Source of the DNA: Larix sibirica
Lineage: Eukaryota; Streptophyta; Pinopsida; Pinales; Pinaceae
Assembly: GCA_004151065.3 (NCBI GenBank)
Contig: NWUY0304295121.1
Span: forward strand, 1-33,141
DNA length: 33,141 nt
Reading direction: 5' to 3'
The notes under the pieces are model-generated. The model did not search any database. It saw only the letters and a list, made by a program, of their open reading frames with translations, and had not been told where the DNA came from. This document shows, one piece after another, positions 12,081 through 22,599 of the stretch. The translations under genes were made by a program, and so were the position numbers. Numbering within the stretch: position 1 is the stretch's first letter; each line of letters starts with the position of its first letter.

Positions 12081-12641
12081 AGTTGGTGTAGGAACTACTA
12101 TTGCTCGATATACGTAAGGGAGGTCTATGTTTCCATCTAGGTCGAGGGTAGAAGGTCTATGTCTGGCGGATACTTCAATTATGAATTAACATATGTAACG
12201 CCGCATCGTCATTCCTTCCTTCTGAGTAACGTATGGTTATGGGGGAACTCTTTTTTCTCGGGTATGATTGAACGTTTCCTTCTCTCCCATCTGTTGGGAA
12301 CATAGGGGCCTTCTCTTTTCAGCCATTGATGGGTAACTTCTTTGTCAGTGCTGTGATTTTTCTCTCATTCGGGGTAACATGTCTTACTCGATATGCTCGT
12401 AAGTAAACAACAAGGCTCAACTCTTTCTGGTGAACCTGTCTTTCGTTCGCGTCTGGCGTCAACATGTCTACTCGAGCTCATATGAAACCAACTTGGCTCA
12501 ATCTCTTCTGTTGGAAACATGGTAAACTCAATCTTTTCTCTTTAGAATCTATTGGACACCTCAAATCGGCTGTTCAGCTTACCTATTTGAATTCACGGAC
12601 AGCCAGATTGGATTGCGTGCTCGATGGATGAGCTGGATTAT

Positions 12642-12710
12642 ATGGCTGTGGCTGGTCTTCTTGCTTTCATGGCTGTGGCTGGTCTTCTTGCTTTCATGGC
12701 TGTGGCTGGC
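12642..12710 (+). repeat. 27-bp tandem repeat, 2.5 units
   Basis: Unit starts atggctgtggctggtcttct. Units are 12642-12668 and 12669-12695 (identical), with a partial third at 12696-12710. The identity implies recent slippage. Confidence 0.92.
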
Positions 12711-13160
12711 TTCGCTTGATCGAGAATGAATATACGGTTTCAAATGGAGGTAAGAAAAGGAAGACTTGCTGGAAAAATATTAGTTAGGGTAGCAGCACTA
12801 GAACTTAGCACCTTGCCTATTTCCCTTTAGTGCATGCCCTATAAGGTATTCCTGGTTTAAGGTAGAACAAACAATCTGATCATTCCATGGCAATAATAAT
12901 CCTAGGTTGAGGGAGAAGGTAAGGAATAACCACATCCCATTCGATGCTTGTAAGGGCTAAGTCCTAACTACGTGCATTCCTGGCATAGGGCTCCAGATCT
13001 ACTAGTTTGTGCGGTGAAATATAAAAAAGGAAGGGGGTTAAGCCATCCCTGACAGCTACTGTATTGTTCCTGAAGGTATAGTCAGTGGGTGATAAGTCTG
13101 ATCGCGGTACTCAACTGATCTTGGTACATTATGCTGGTTTTCAGGATGAGAGTTACACCA
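12711..13160. other. Gene-free spacer
   Basis: Nothing recognised on either strand beyond short chance words. Confidence 0.6.
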
Positions 13161-13171
13161 CGAGGTACATT

Positions 13172-13191
13172 TAGGGACCTGTAGGGACCTG
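13172..13191 (+). repeat. 10-bp tandem duplication
   Basis: tagggacctg occurs twice, head to tail. Confidence 0.8.
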
Positions 13192-13343
13192 TCAATTAAG
13201 TAAGTACGTGTTACGGATTAGGCATTTTCTGTTACACATTATGCTTATGGAGCTTTACATTTCTGGTTACACTACGATATGGGTTGGCACAATGAAGGTG
13301 AGTTAAGCCAGTTGTGAGTCAGTCAGTCCGGGATGCCGTCGAA

Positions 13344-13399
13344 CATTAGGCCTTGTACATTAGGTCTTGTACTTTAGGTCTTGTACTTTAGGCCTGGAC
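13344..13399 (+). repeat. 14-bp tandem repeat, 4 units
   Basis: Units are cattaggccttgta, cattaggtcttgta, ctttaggtcttgta and ctttaggcctggac. Stepwise divergence from one unit to the next is typical of slippage followed by drift. Confidence 0.92.
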
Positions 13400-13413
13400 A
13401 AACGATAGAGGAC

Positions 13414-13476
13414 CAGAGCACGATCCCTTCAAATTACGCCTTACATTGCATCTCCCATCCCCATTCTATAATACGC
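13414..13476 (+). repeat. Dispersed repeat B, copy 2
   Basis: The first 18 bp are identical to 2709-2726. Similarity continues with gaps through acattgca and a C-rich stretch to atacgc. It lies between a 14-bp and a 22-bp tandem array. Confidence 0.8.
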
Positions 13477-13489
13477 CCGCATGATGATT

Positions 13490-13552
13490 GATCGCTACCG
13501 CTTGCCCCCAGGATCGCTACCGCTTGCCCCCAGGATCGCTACAGCTTGCCCT
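13490..13552 (+). repeat. 22-bp tandem repeat, about 2.9 units
   Basis: Unit begins gatcgctaccgcttgccccc. Units start at 13490, 13512 and 13534; the third carries one C-to-A change and diverges at its end. Confidence 0.93.
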
Positions 13553-13570
13553 AACTGGTAACTTTATTTC

Positions 13571-13614
13571 TGCTATTAGCATGAGGCAGTTCTAGAGTAC
13601 TTATCTGGGGAAAT
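13571..13614 (+). repeat. Dispersed repeat C, copy 1
   Basis: tgctattag, atgaggca, tctagagtacttatctgggg and aa match 14681-14723 with only a few differences. Looser versions occur around 14428-14480 and 14560-14600. Confidence 0.82.
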
Positions 13615-14427
13615 ATTTTAAGTATACATATTTTTTACTCTATTAGTCCAATTAAGAAAGCTAATAGACCTACCCGACTAGAGCCGGGTTAGGCAGAAAC
13701 ACACTATGTAGGTAGGCGAACACACCGAATTAAGATCTTAAGCACTTCGATCGGCTTTCTCTTTCCACTCGCTGGAGAACCTCGGAACAAGAAGATAAAA
13801 TCTTTCTATAGATTGGGAGCTAGATCAACAGGGAGCTAGATATATTGAGAATAAAGCTAGATAGATAGTACTTCTCTGGACCTTTCCTTTTATACGATTC
13901 GATCCATTAGGGCGAAGCTTTCCCTATCGGGGGCACCAGGACGAGGAGAATCAGGGTCAAAAGCAATCTCCTACAAGTTTCTTTCCCCTTCTGATACCCC
14001 AGTAGATCTGGTGGTGATTGGGGCTTTGCGTGCTATACCAACTACCTTTTGGAGTGTGCGTTATCAATCGATAGGGAATAAAGCTAGGCTATTAGGATAG
14101 TTTCTACAGCAACTAACTAGACGAACACACCGAATGCAGACGGTAACCACTTTATATCTCCTGCCGGCCACAACTGTTATCGACGGCTCAACATCTGCTC
14201 ATATAAAAGCTACTCTGAAAACATCCGATATGAACCACACCGAATCCAGACCTGCAGGTGATACGCGGGTAGTCAATTATCCTATTAGTAACACACCAAA
14301 TAATGACCTCTGGCACCTGGCTTTTTTGAACAAGCTACGCCAACCAGTATATACATTTCTGCCAATAGAACCGCCCAGTACGTCAACCATGATAAACGCT
14401 ACGCCGGAGAAGACCCAGATTCCTACT
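13615..14427. other. Gene-free spacer
   Basis: No gene recognised. Words are repeated: ggtaggcgaacacaccgaatt near 13713 and gacgaacacaccgaatgc near 14120. An ATG-initiated 104-codon frame at 14134-14448 has no resemblance to a known mitochondrial protein and runs into the repeat C patch at its end. Confidence 0.5.
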
Positions 14428-14723
14428 ATGGTGATGGAGCAGTCATAGAGCATTTCTATTCTTGGGGATATGCTGGGGGAGAGAACCCTAAAAATGCTAT
14501 TAGTTGGTACAACTCTGGAGCAGTTACGAAGGGGAGACATCTTGGGAGATAACCCTAATTACTGCTATGGTGATGAGGCAGGGAGAGCCGCTATTGAGGG
14601 AGATGCCTTTAGAGCGATACAATCCTATTTTCCAGCCTGGTTATTCCTTTAGCTGGGTCGGCTTCACATCCCTGATTAAGTGCTATTAGGATGAGGCATT
14701 TATAGAGCACTTATCTGGGGAAT
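14428..14723 (+). repeat. Degenerate repeat C patch
   Basis: Contains ctatggtgatggagcagtca, ggggatatgctgggggagag, ctgctatggtgatgaggca and, best preserved, tgctattaggatgaggcatt at 14681-14700 followed by tatagagcacttatctgggg. These look like old tandem copies of the repeat C unit. Confidence 0.65.
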
Positions 14724-14732
14724 ATGGGTTTT

Positions 14733-14766
14733 AACAATAACAATAACAATAATAATAACAATAAAG
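14733..14766 (+). repeat. AACAAT/AAT microsatellite
   Basis: A run of aacaat and aat units about 34 bp long. Confidence 0.9.
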
Positions 14767-15237
14767 TGAGGTCATACCGTTAACCAGGCATTTCCTTCTG
14801 TTAGTTAGGCCTTGCATACCAATAGTGATAATAGAATATATATAATGAATGAATGATCTCATCTGATTCTGGTTGAAGAAGAAGATGATCTATGATTTAT
14901 TTTCCACATTATGAACCTGATTCTGATTATAGAAATCCAGTTTTATATATTCATGTCCTCTCCTTATTGTATCCTTGCCGCGCGTAGTGCGTTAGGTAAG
15001 GAACAAAGTGACCAAAGGGAGAGGAGGTTACCCAATATAGACGGATATCTCCAGGCAAGTAAGTTCAGGGAAGGTCCTTTAATAGCCCATACTAGACGAA
15101 TGAAGATCCTCACTAACCCATACGCCTATAACGAAAGAAATGAAATGAGTGGGAAAAAGTAGGAACATAAGGAGCTATCTGTATTAAGACCGCGCTAACT
15201 CAGCTTTTTCCGTGGAGTTTTATATAATGCAGATTCT
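14767..15237. other. Gene-free spacer
   Basis: No gene recognised. An 83-codon frame at 14911-15162 has no family match I can name. Confidence 0.5.
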
Positions 15238-15500
15238 ATGGTAGCTGCTAAGGCGTCGTAGGCAGAGGTAGCATAAGCAAGAGCTTAGAAAGAAGCCATT
15301 TATATTTCTGAAGTTTACCTAGTGAAGTGAGTAAGAATCAGAAACCATACGTGGCTTCAGTAGCATACCTAGAAGCATATCCATAAGCGAAGGCAGGTGC
15401 ATCATTAGTAAGGGCAGATCCAAATCCATACTCAGGAGCAGTTCCTGGTCCAGATTAAGCAATTGATCCCGTCGATTCAGAAGTTGATCCGGACGGGTTA
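15238..15500 (+). repeat. GCN-rich period-3 tract 1
   Basis: Read in threes on the plus strand, GCN triplets recur every two or three triplets. Examples: gct gct aag gcg; gca gag gta gca taa gca; later gca tac cta gaa gca tat cca and gca gat cca aat cca. Stops (TAG, TAA) and indels interrupt every frame, so no protein is encoded now. The pattern recurs at 29345-29830 and 32290-33020. Confidence 0.6.
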
Positions 15501-15529
15501 TTATGCCATTGATCCTGTAGACCCAGCAG

Positions 15530-15660
15530 CCACAGTCGAGTAGTCAAATAGCCAAGCAATCGAGTAGCCAAGCAGCCATCCCAGTTGATTAGCCGAGCCC
15601 AGCTGAGTATCTAAGCCAAGTCGAGTAGCGCAGTTGAGTAGCCGGGGAGCAAAGCTGTGT
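15530..15660 (-). repeat. GGCTACTC-family repeat, patch 2 (inverted)
   Basis: On the plus strand the words are gagtagccaagc, gagtagtcaaatagcc, agttgattagccgagccc and cgagtagcgcagttgagtag. Their reverse complements (CTACTCAACTGCGCTACTCG, TTGGCTACTCGA) match the patches at 450-610 and 20585-20815. It directly abuts the GGCTATGAC patch to its right. Confidence 0.72.
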
Positions 15661-15840
15661 AACCAAGCAAAGCTATGACCAGCTGGCTATGATCAACTGG
15701 CTATGACCTTCTGTCTATCTATGATCGGCTATAACTACCGGCTACCAGCTATGTATCAGCAATTACACCAGGCTATGACGACTGGCTATTGGCAATGAAA
15801 ACTGGTGATGACTAGCGGCGGCTATCAGCAATCAACCGAC
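15661..15840 (+). repeat. GGCTATGAC-family repeat, patch 3
   Basis: Clear imperfect tandem: agctatgaccagctggctat, gatcaactggctatgacc, gatcggctataactaccggc, ggctatgacgactggctatt and ggcaatgaaaactgg. It ends with gatgactagcggcggctatc, shared with 3305-3323. Unit length is near 16-20 bp and irregular. Confidence 0.75.
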
Positions 15841-16553
15841 AATAGTTTCAGTAGGGTCCCAAGAAGTAGTTGAAGTTCCCAAAGCTGAGGTAAGAAGCAG
15901 GAGGGCGTAGGTAAGAGGATGAGGTAGAGTAGGAAAATGAAGTTTAGGGAAAAGAAGGCGAGCGAACGAACCCCCCCCCTAGACCAAGAGCCAGGGGTGG
16001 AGCGAGCCCGCACCTGTATATATCCTTTCGGGCTTAAGCATTCTTTTTTCCTCCATCCATTCGTGCATTCTACGAGGTAGCCACCTCAATGCATGTTTTT
16101 TTTCTGTCGTGGTTTTCATTCTTCTTTGTGGGTTTTATGGGGGGCCGTATTTGTTTGTTTGTTTCGGTACCTTCCTTCTTTCCGGTGCGTGACCTTATTC
16201 CTTCATAATGGGGGCGTAAGCGATCAATAAACAATGAGCGTTAGCGATTAACGTATCATGAAGGATTGGCTCATATTCCCAAAAACAAGGAGGCAAGCGG
16301 AAGTGTATTAAAACGATTTCCGGGGGGGCTTATGATTGAATGGGCTGGTTGGCACTTAGATCATTCATTTGTATTTACCTTTCAAATCCCTACTTTTAGA
16401 CTGGAACTTGGACAGCGGCAGCTACCCTTCGTTGGATGGATCATCCAAACTGTCCTATTAATTAACTACTGACAGACAATCTTGGGCAGACGAACGTGGC
16501 TTATTCTTCCTGCGTTCACCTGAGAGAGATGGTAATTTAACTAAGCAAAGTGG
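15841..16553. other. Gene-free spacer
   Basis: No gene seen. Around 16195-16265 ccttcat and atgaagg form a short inverted repeat about 55 bp apart, enclosing gcgtaagcgat and gcgttagcgat. A TTTG run is at about 16147-16161. A 68-codon frame at 16266-16472 has no recognisable domain. Confidence 0.5.
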
Positions 16554-16616
16554 AAAAGCTTGCTTGACCAAAGGTATACTTGCTTGACCGAAGGGAGGGC
16601 AAGGGAGGGCAAGGGC
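16554..16616 (+). repeat. GCTTGCTTGACC repeat, copy 2 (internally duplicated)
   Basis: aaaagcttgcttgacc at 16554-16569, then cttgcttgaccgaagggagg at 16579-16598. The second is followed by a local duplication of gggagggcaa. Confidence 0.85.
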
Positions 16617-16993
16617 GTCTCAAGATGATAGATAGTTCGAACGTAGCCTATTGAGTTATCCTCTGTTTACCTGGCTGGCCCTACTGAAAGTGGGCGTCTC
16701 CAAGGGCAGTTGCTTGCCTTCCTTCCCTGAACTGAAGTTAGAAGACCTGCCCTCTTGTCCTATTGCCCCTGGAATGATGATCGCCAAGATGGGACCGCAA
16801 CAAAATGCCGTAAACCCCTCTCCTTTGGTCGAGCGGCTCCTTTGTCGCCCCACGAAGACAAAAGAAAGGAACACAACTGAAAGAAAGACATGCTTTGAGA
16901 GGTAGGGCTAATGCAGGACTTAATGGGATTGATGGACATTAGAATCCTTAAGCTAAAGAAAGGAAGAAGATAGACGCGCTCGCTCACTTAACT
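16617..16993. other. Gene-free spacer
   Basis: No gene recognised. cctttggtcgagcgg at about 16822 is a minus-strand echo of the GCTTGACCGAAGG family. Three overlapping frames (84 codons plus, 72 and 75 minus) cover the same DNA with no family signal in any of them. Confidence 0.5.
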
Positions 16994-17095
16994 CCCCTGG
17001 AAATTGGCTAGTGGGGGAGTGATCTCGCCCGGTTACATTAGGCTCGCGCTCTACCCCTGGAAATTGGCCAGTGGGGGTGGATCTCGCCCGGTTAC
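16994..17095 (+). repeat. 60-bp-period tandem duplication with hairpin potential
   Basis: Copy 1 (16994-17036) and copy 2 (17054-17095) both run from cccctggaaattggc to atctcgcccggttac and are separated by 17 bp. Within each, CCCCTGG can pair with CCAGTGGGG (two-base bulge); the pairing is better in copy 2. Confidence 0.9.
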
Positions 17096-18730
17096 CTCTT
17101 TTTTTACCTTATGCTTACTCGGACTTAAGAAATGAGAGGGCAGACAGAGACAGGCTTATATAAGAAGCATATAACATTACGCTTTCAGTTAAACCAATCA
17201 GCCTTCTGGTCCCAATACGCTCTTAGTCCCCAATACCTTCGCTCTCAGGTTCACTTTCCAACCCCACCAATAACATCATGCTTCCTTACCCCCTTTATCT
17301 TTCTTCCACGGGGCCTTCTGGAAACCATAGAGGAATGAATGAACCAATAAGAGAGAGCACTTGGCACTTCATACAGCCCGCTTACCAATACAATGACTGC
17401 TCTACCAATACACCAAAACAATATGACGTGTAGGATCCTTTAGAGATATTTCAGAGAGAAAGCCTTTAGATTCTCTTCATTTTAAGTTTAGAATAAGAAG
17501 GCAAGATATAATGGAATGGAGAGCACGCAGACAACCAAGTAAACACAGGGAGGTAGGAGCCAGCAATAAGTACAGCACCCATTCCCCAAATAATCCATTG
17601 CAGCCAAGTCACCCAAGTAAGGCACCCGCTCAGCCCGCCAAGTACACCAGATGGCTGGAATCCTGTAACCAGGGACCAGTAGCCCAAAGCCTTGAACCTT
17701 TAGCCTAAGCCCACCTAGCCTCAACTACCTAAGATAGGAAATAACCTGGAGCCATAGAAGCAGCACCTAGCCTAACACGCACTCAGCCAAACCTACGATA
17801 TACTTACGATTCAGCAATTGATGATGGATGTTGAGGAGCTGGATGATTAGGATTCTGCCGTTAGGATTCTGCCCACCGAGAATCTTCTGACAACCAGGAG
17901 TCTTATGCCAACCGGGGAGTCCTCAACCGGGAGATGAGGAAGTAATTTCAGGAGCGGGATCGCCACACTGCCTGGATTTATTTGATCGATTTACAGTATT
18001 TTGAAGCGGTGGGGCGCGGTCCAACAGAAGCACGGAGGGCAGGAGGGCCCACAGACATGTCCCCGGGACGGGGCTTACCCAGACGTTCTACCTCGATTGA
18101 CTGAATGCTATGATAAGGCGTTACATATGATCATTCCACATTATTTTAGGTTCATACTCTTTCATACATAGCCTATCAATTCCAGTCGTTGCCAAACAGT
18201 CGATAGCCAGTGGTCAGAGCCAGTCATAGCCCCGAGGGAGAAGAAGTAACAGCTCACGTGCCCATAGTTGACATCCAGAGAGAAAAAATTAGCTTTATAC
18301 TTTAATTTTTATCACGTCCCAATACAGAGGTATAATCTTAAGAAAGAGGCGCCCTTTATCCTCTACCCTCGATCTCTAGCTCTACTTCTATCACGACAGA
18401 ATCATGGAAATGTTATCGAATTGCTGGATGATGCATTACATAAAATGCCACCTGTTTGGGGATCATGCGCCTTACACATAGTGTGCTAGTTAGATAGTGC
18501 TGGGAGGTGGGTGATGCTTGCCTAGATATTTCTGATTTATTGCCAACATCTACAGAGAGAGATGGAAAAACGGCCAGCCACCTGCCAAGTCCAACAAAGG
18601 GAATCAGCCATGAGCCAGGGGAACCAGTAGCCAGTCACCTTTTGCCAGAAGCTTGTAACCGGGATGGATGCATGGATGCACGGAATCCTTTTGCCTTTCA
18701 ACAGAAGCCATGGAGCATTGGACATGTTTA
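17096..18730. other. Gene-free spacer with loose AGCC/AACC patches
   Basis: No gene recognised. At 17317-17330 ctggaaaccatag is a TCTGTTGGAAAC-family echo. Around 17655-17715 and 18600-18660 words such as accagtagcc, agccttgaacc and gcctttagcc recall the 3341/3475 repeat style. At 17838-17880 ggattctgcc is duplicated. The 73-codon frame at 18268-18489 has a gene-like appearance but no motif I can place. Confidence 0.5.
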
Positions 18731-20584
18731 GTAGCGTAGGAAATCAATGAGGAGTTGGAGGAGAATTAGGATTACCCAAACAGCCATGATTGATTTCATT
18801 TTATTCATTTTATTTGATTGATGAGGAGTAGGGAGGATGAGTCTTCACCAAATGGCTCACCAATTAGAGATTTTGAAGAAGGTGCTTGATTAGTCTTCCC
18901 CAAAAAGCCCACCGAGAAGAGATAAGGAGGAAGGATAAACAGACGGGAGACCAGATAGATACATTCATGGATTCAGCAACGGGTTGTTTATTGAGGTATG
19001 GGGTGCACTAAGTAATAAGGGATACCACTTAATAAAATGGAAAAGTTAAAGATTTTACTTATTTGCCCAACTTAACATTTTAAGTGACTTTTTATTTTGG
19101 AATAATGGCCTTTATTGCTGCAACCACCATGCTTCCTACCTACCATAGGTTTTCCCTTCATGGGCGCCACCTTTATTTAATGAATTTACCATATTTGGCT
19201 TTTAACTAGCCCAATTGCCCCTAAGGAGACACTTGCTGTAGTCCACCTACGCTAATAACTCTTTTTAGTCCAAGCACTTTGATCCATGTTGTGAAGACCG
19301 TCTTTTCTTAAGCTGTAAATACATAACTACTATACAAGTAAGTACTAATTGTATAGCCATAAAGTCTTACTATTAGCTTAGAGTTCTTTGCCCGGTTCCA
19401 ACACTACTAGCTCTAGTCTTCTTGGTCCATATAAACAAGCCTTAAGAGAAGGTACCTCTGTTTCTTCTATTTTGGACGACCCAGACACTTTGAAATTATA
19501 AGCTAAAGGCTTTGGCATTCAGCCTAGTCCCCTATGGCAGCGAGTTCTTTTTCCCATATGAAAATCCATATGGCTTGGACCCTCACCAAAGCAATCGAGG
19601 AGCGTAGCGTAATTACATATATAATGAGTTATCTTTTTATACAAAATGTTTTCCAGTTCCTTATGATCTTCTAGACCAAATGCATTGATTACAGGTCGAT
19701 AGAACCGGCGATCCTCCCGTTCATCCCACCTACCTGGTTAAACTAATCCCAGCAATTGGAGCAAGATTAGCAAGTAAGCTAAGTACCCTCCCGCCAGCTA
19801 TCCTATCCATCCTCGTTTCTCTCTTGGGTTAGCTCTATCTTTCTTCGTCAAGCCTGTCTAGTGCTCGCTTCCTTCCTGGTATTTCCCCAGGTAAATGACT
19901 GGAGGTAGGGTTTTCCCAAAAAATACTCATTATCATCTGGTGGTAATATGGGACTATCAGTTATTACCGGCTATAACTGTCTGTATAGCTATGTCACAGT
20001 TGCTTATGTGCATCTAGTATGTCTCAGTATAGCATATGACCCTCAACAGTTGAATCATTCATATATAAAGAGCTTTTTTAAGAAATCTCTCTTGTTGTAA
20101 AGGTATAGCTTAGCCATGGTCGGGAAATAGCCTTTGCTTTCTTCATTCACTGCACATAGTTCCTTCCCGGTGCGGTACCTTCTAGCGGTACCTTCTTCAG
20201 GGATCATAATGCAAGCGGTACGGACGGATGAATAACAACGACACCTCAGTACACGTCGCCAAGGAAGGACCAGTGTTACCAAGTTGAAGGACAAGATTAC
20301 TTTATTTACTTGCACTCCCGTGGAGGATTAGTTTAGCCCCGATTGGACGAGGTAGCTGGGGTTGATAGTAATTGATTTATTTGATAGCCCACATCTTCCG
20401 AGATTATCGGTGTTCCCACGGGCAACAGAAAACAGCTACCAATAGGAGTGGTCCCACGGACACGGATACTAGCCAGGGGGGCCTTGCCGGGAGGGAGTCC
20501 TTGTCAGGAAGTCAACAGGAATAAGGTCTTTGCCAGTAGGTACTTGAAATAGCCAATCATCGTAAGCCGGTCATTATTTTGAGC
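18731..20584. other. Gene-free spacer
   Basis: No gene recognised. gtgaagaccgtctt near 19294 recurs near 27749 with loosely similar flanks, and gcggtaccttct is duplicated near 20171 and 20184. 19935-20040 carries weak GGCTATGAC-like words (accggctataactg, tagctatgtcac). Confidence 0.5.
19554..19573. other. Short hairpin, 7-bp stem, 6-base loop
   Basis: CCATATG, loop aaaatc, CATATGG. A perfect stem; function unknown. Confidence 0.6.
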
Positions 20585-20815
20585 TTTGCTCATGGGCTGC
20601 ACTGTGGTTGCTCCTATTGGTTGGTTACTTGGCTGCGCTTGGATATCGGACTCGGTTGGGATGCTCAGTTTTTATGCTTGGCTTATATTCGGGCTGGATA
20701 CATACTCGGCCTTATCCGCTTGGCTACTCCGCTTTGATACCGCGGGCTACTCAACTGGCTACTCTTTCTTGGCTAGCCTAGGCTGGGCTTGGCTACTAAA
20801 TTCACAATCATAGTC
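20585..20815 (+). repeat. GGCTACTC-family repeat, patch 3
   Basis: The best plus-strand patch of the family: cttggctgcgcttgg, cttggctactccgctttg, gggctactcaactggctact and ggctgggcttggctac. It opens a 75-codon TTG-started frame (20586-20813) rich in W, L, A and G because of the repeat. I regard the frame as a by-product. Confidence 0.75.
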
Positions 20816-20874
20816 CATACCAAGAGACTCCCAGTATGGCTGCTATGGGATCACCTATCCCATAAATATGTGAC

Positions 20875-20944
20875 ATCATAGACTAGGGACTATGTATGCC
20901 AAGGGACTAAAGCAATGTCAACTAGCTATGATGGGAACTATGAC
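20875..20944 (+). repeat. Dispersed repeat D/E, copy 1
   Basis: atcatagactagggactat (20875-20893) is identical at 30622-30640. The stretch from agggactat through gcaatgtcaact and gctatg to gactatgaaaag-like words aligns with 31880-31938. The two halves of this copy thus have relatives at two different places. Confidence 0.82.
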
Positions 20945-21464
20945 AAGGGATTTATAAACAACGAGATAATAAGGCAAGTGCAAGTACCTTACTCTACAGA
21001 CTACAGCTCAATAGAATGACATATAGAACTTACCCTATCTCTTTTCCTGTATTAGCAACGGAGTAGTAGCCTAGATTTATAGCGGATTATAGAGCTCCCA
21101 TGGATTATTATATGCCATTCCCAGGAATAGATATTTCTTATATCATAGATAGTAGGTCCCACAGGAGGAGTCCTCGATCTAAGTGTATTTCGTGCAGGGA
21201 AATGGGAAACGACTATAAGCCTACTTATCCTATATCTATTGGGTATTTTGGCAAGAAAGGGGACAAGAGCCAGGGGGGAGCGAGCTTTTTATATAGATAT
21301 TGAAAATCTTGAGTAGCTTAGGAAATCATTTTTGAAGTTCGAGGATTAACGAGTAAGCAGGAGGAGCTGCATTTGAATTTACCTAAAAGCCACGAACACA
21401 CAGGGAGGGGCGGGGCGGGCTTGATTAAATTCTTAATTGATTTGAAAAAATTGGGCACTGAAAC
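20945..21464. other. Gene-free spacer
   Basis: Nothing recognised. ctctacagactacagc near 20994 echoes 9620. A 67-codon frame at 21100-21303 has no family signal. Confidence 0.55.
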
Positions 21465-21670
21465 AACCTAGTTCAACGAGGCTGGAGACATTGTTGGGGC
21501 AAGGCTGGACGGATACATACTCGCGATTGAGGCTGGAACACCTAGTGTTACAAGGCTGGCTGGCTTGAGACCTAGTGGGGACAAGGCGGGCTGACCGGAG
21601 ACATAGTTGGGGAAAGGCTGGCTTGATACACATAGTTGGAATGAGGCTGGACGGAGACATAGTTGTTTAC
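21465..21670 (+). repeat. Minisatellite, about 7 units of 22-31 bp
   Basis: The anchor (a/g)aggctgg recurs at about 21479, 21501, 21530, 21552, 21583, 21614 and 21643. Spacings are 22, 29, 22, 31, 31 and 29 bp. The fullest unit reads aaggctggacggagacatag then ttgggg. Two overlapping minus-strand frames (74 and 75 codons) are repeat by-products. Confidence 0.85.
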
Positions 21671-22599
21671 ATACGTTTATAACCCTTAGCACTTACATTT
21701 AACGGGATTTCGCCAACATACACTGCTGAGTTGGGTAATGCTTGCCCGGATAGTGATTGATTTATGCATGGATTTATGAATAGATGGTGAGCTGGGTGGA
21801 TCGGGAGCTCGAGAGCTGGATGGGATGGGTAGGATTGGATTCTCGACAGCCAGAACTGAACAGCTTAGAGCCTGGAACTGCCTAGAGAAGTCTCTCTACA
21901 GCTCACACACACTTAAGCTTAGATCCTGGAAAAGAACTGCCCGATTATATCTCTATACCGTTATAAACTTCAGAACAACAGGACAGGGATGGATAGTCCA
22001 TTAGCCGAGTACTCTTATTTGAGGACTTTGCTCCCCTATGAATTACATGGGATGACATGGTGGCGGGACTGCTGGGTGGATGGGACGGATGGAACGATAG
22101 GAAAGAAATTACCTGACATGCTCTCAGGAATCGACTTGCCTACTGAACAATGCTAGTTACCGACCTCGGTGGAAGGATTCTCGACCCATGACAACGAAGG
22201 GTTTTATTATACGAAACACCCCATATCAGATGCTTTTTCGAATTCAACATGGAACAACCGCATGGGTGCCCCCAATCTGCGGGTACTCATAGGAGTGAAC
22301 AGGCCTTTAAAAGAATACACCTTCTTTTTTTATAGGATTTTGGAATCACTCTTATCATGTATATTATCTTATTACGTATATAATATATATTACCACTTCT
22401 TGTGAGCTTTCCGACACAACTTACTTTATTTCACGACCCAACCGAGCCAGGAGAATAATCAGTGCTTTCTGAATCAATGAACTTCAACTTCAGAACTTCT
22501 TATGGATTATTGTCCATTCCCCGAAAACTCGAAGAATCTTAGTTGCCTTCCTTTTATATCCCCCAATTAGATCCATACAATCTAGACACCTCATAGCTA
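21671..22599. other. Gene-free spacer
   Basis: No gene recognised. Repeated gctgggtggat-like words occur (21790, 22070), and the composition turns AT-rich near 22320-22400. Confidence 0.5.

Larger units (their letters stand above)
11725..12560 (+). repeat. TCTGTTGGAAAC-family patches
   Basis: Core tctgttggaaac occurs at 11773-11784 and 12507-12518, and as tctgttgggaacatagggg at 12290-12310. Related forms are at 2783 and 17317. The flanks share ctctcg and ttctct runs. The repeat A copy (11828-11863), a GGCTATGAC patch (11925-12080) and a TCTAGGTCGAGGG copy (12136-12166) are interleaved, so several dispersed families are packed into this 0.8 kb. Confidence 0.55.

Noticed and set aside
12110-12125. 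cgtaaggga as a plant mitochondrial promoter (CRTA type)
   Set aside because: The word is short, lacks the AT-rich upstream box, and no gene follows it.
14134-14448. ATG-started 104-codon frame as a ribosomal or respiratory subunit
   Set aside because: The sequence does not resemble any small mitochondrial protein I know, and its end overlaps a degenerate repeat.
18268-18489. 73-codon frame containing HGNVIELLDDALHKMPPVWG
   Set aside because: It looks more protein-like than its neighbours, but no family could be named and the frame is short and closed on both sides.
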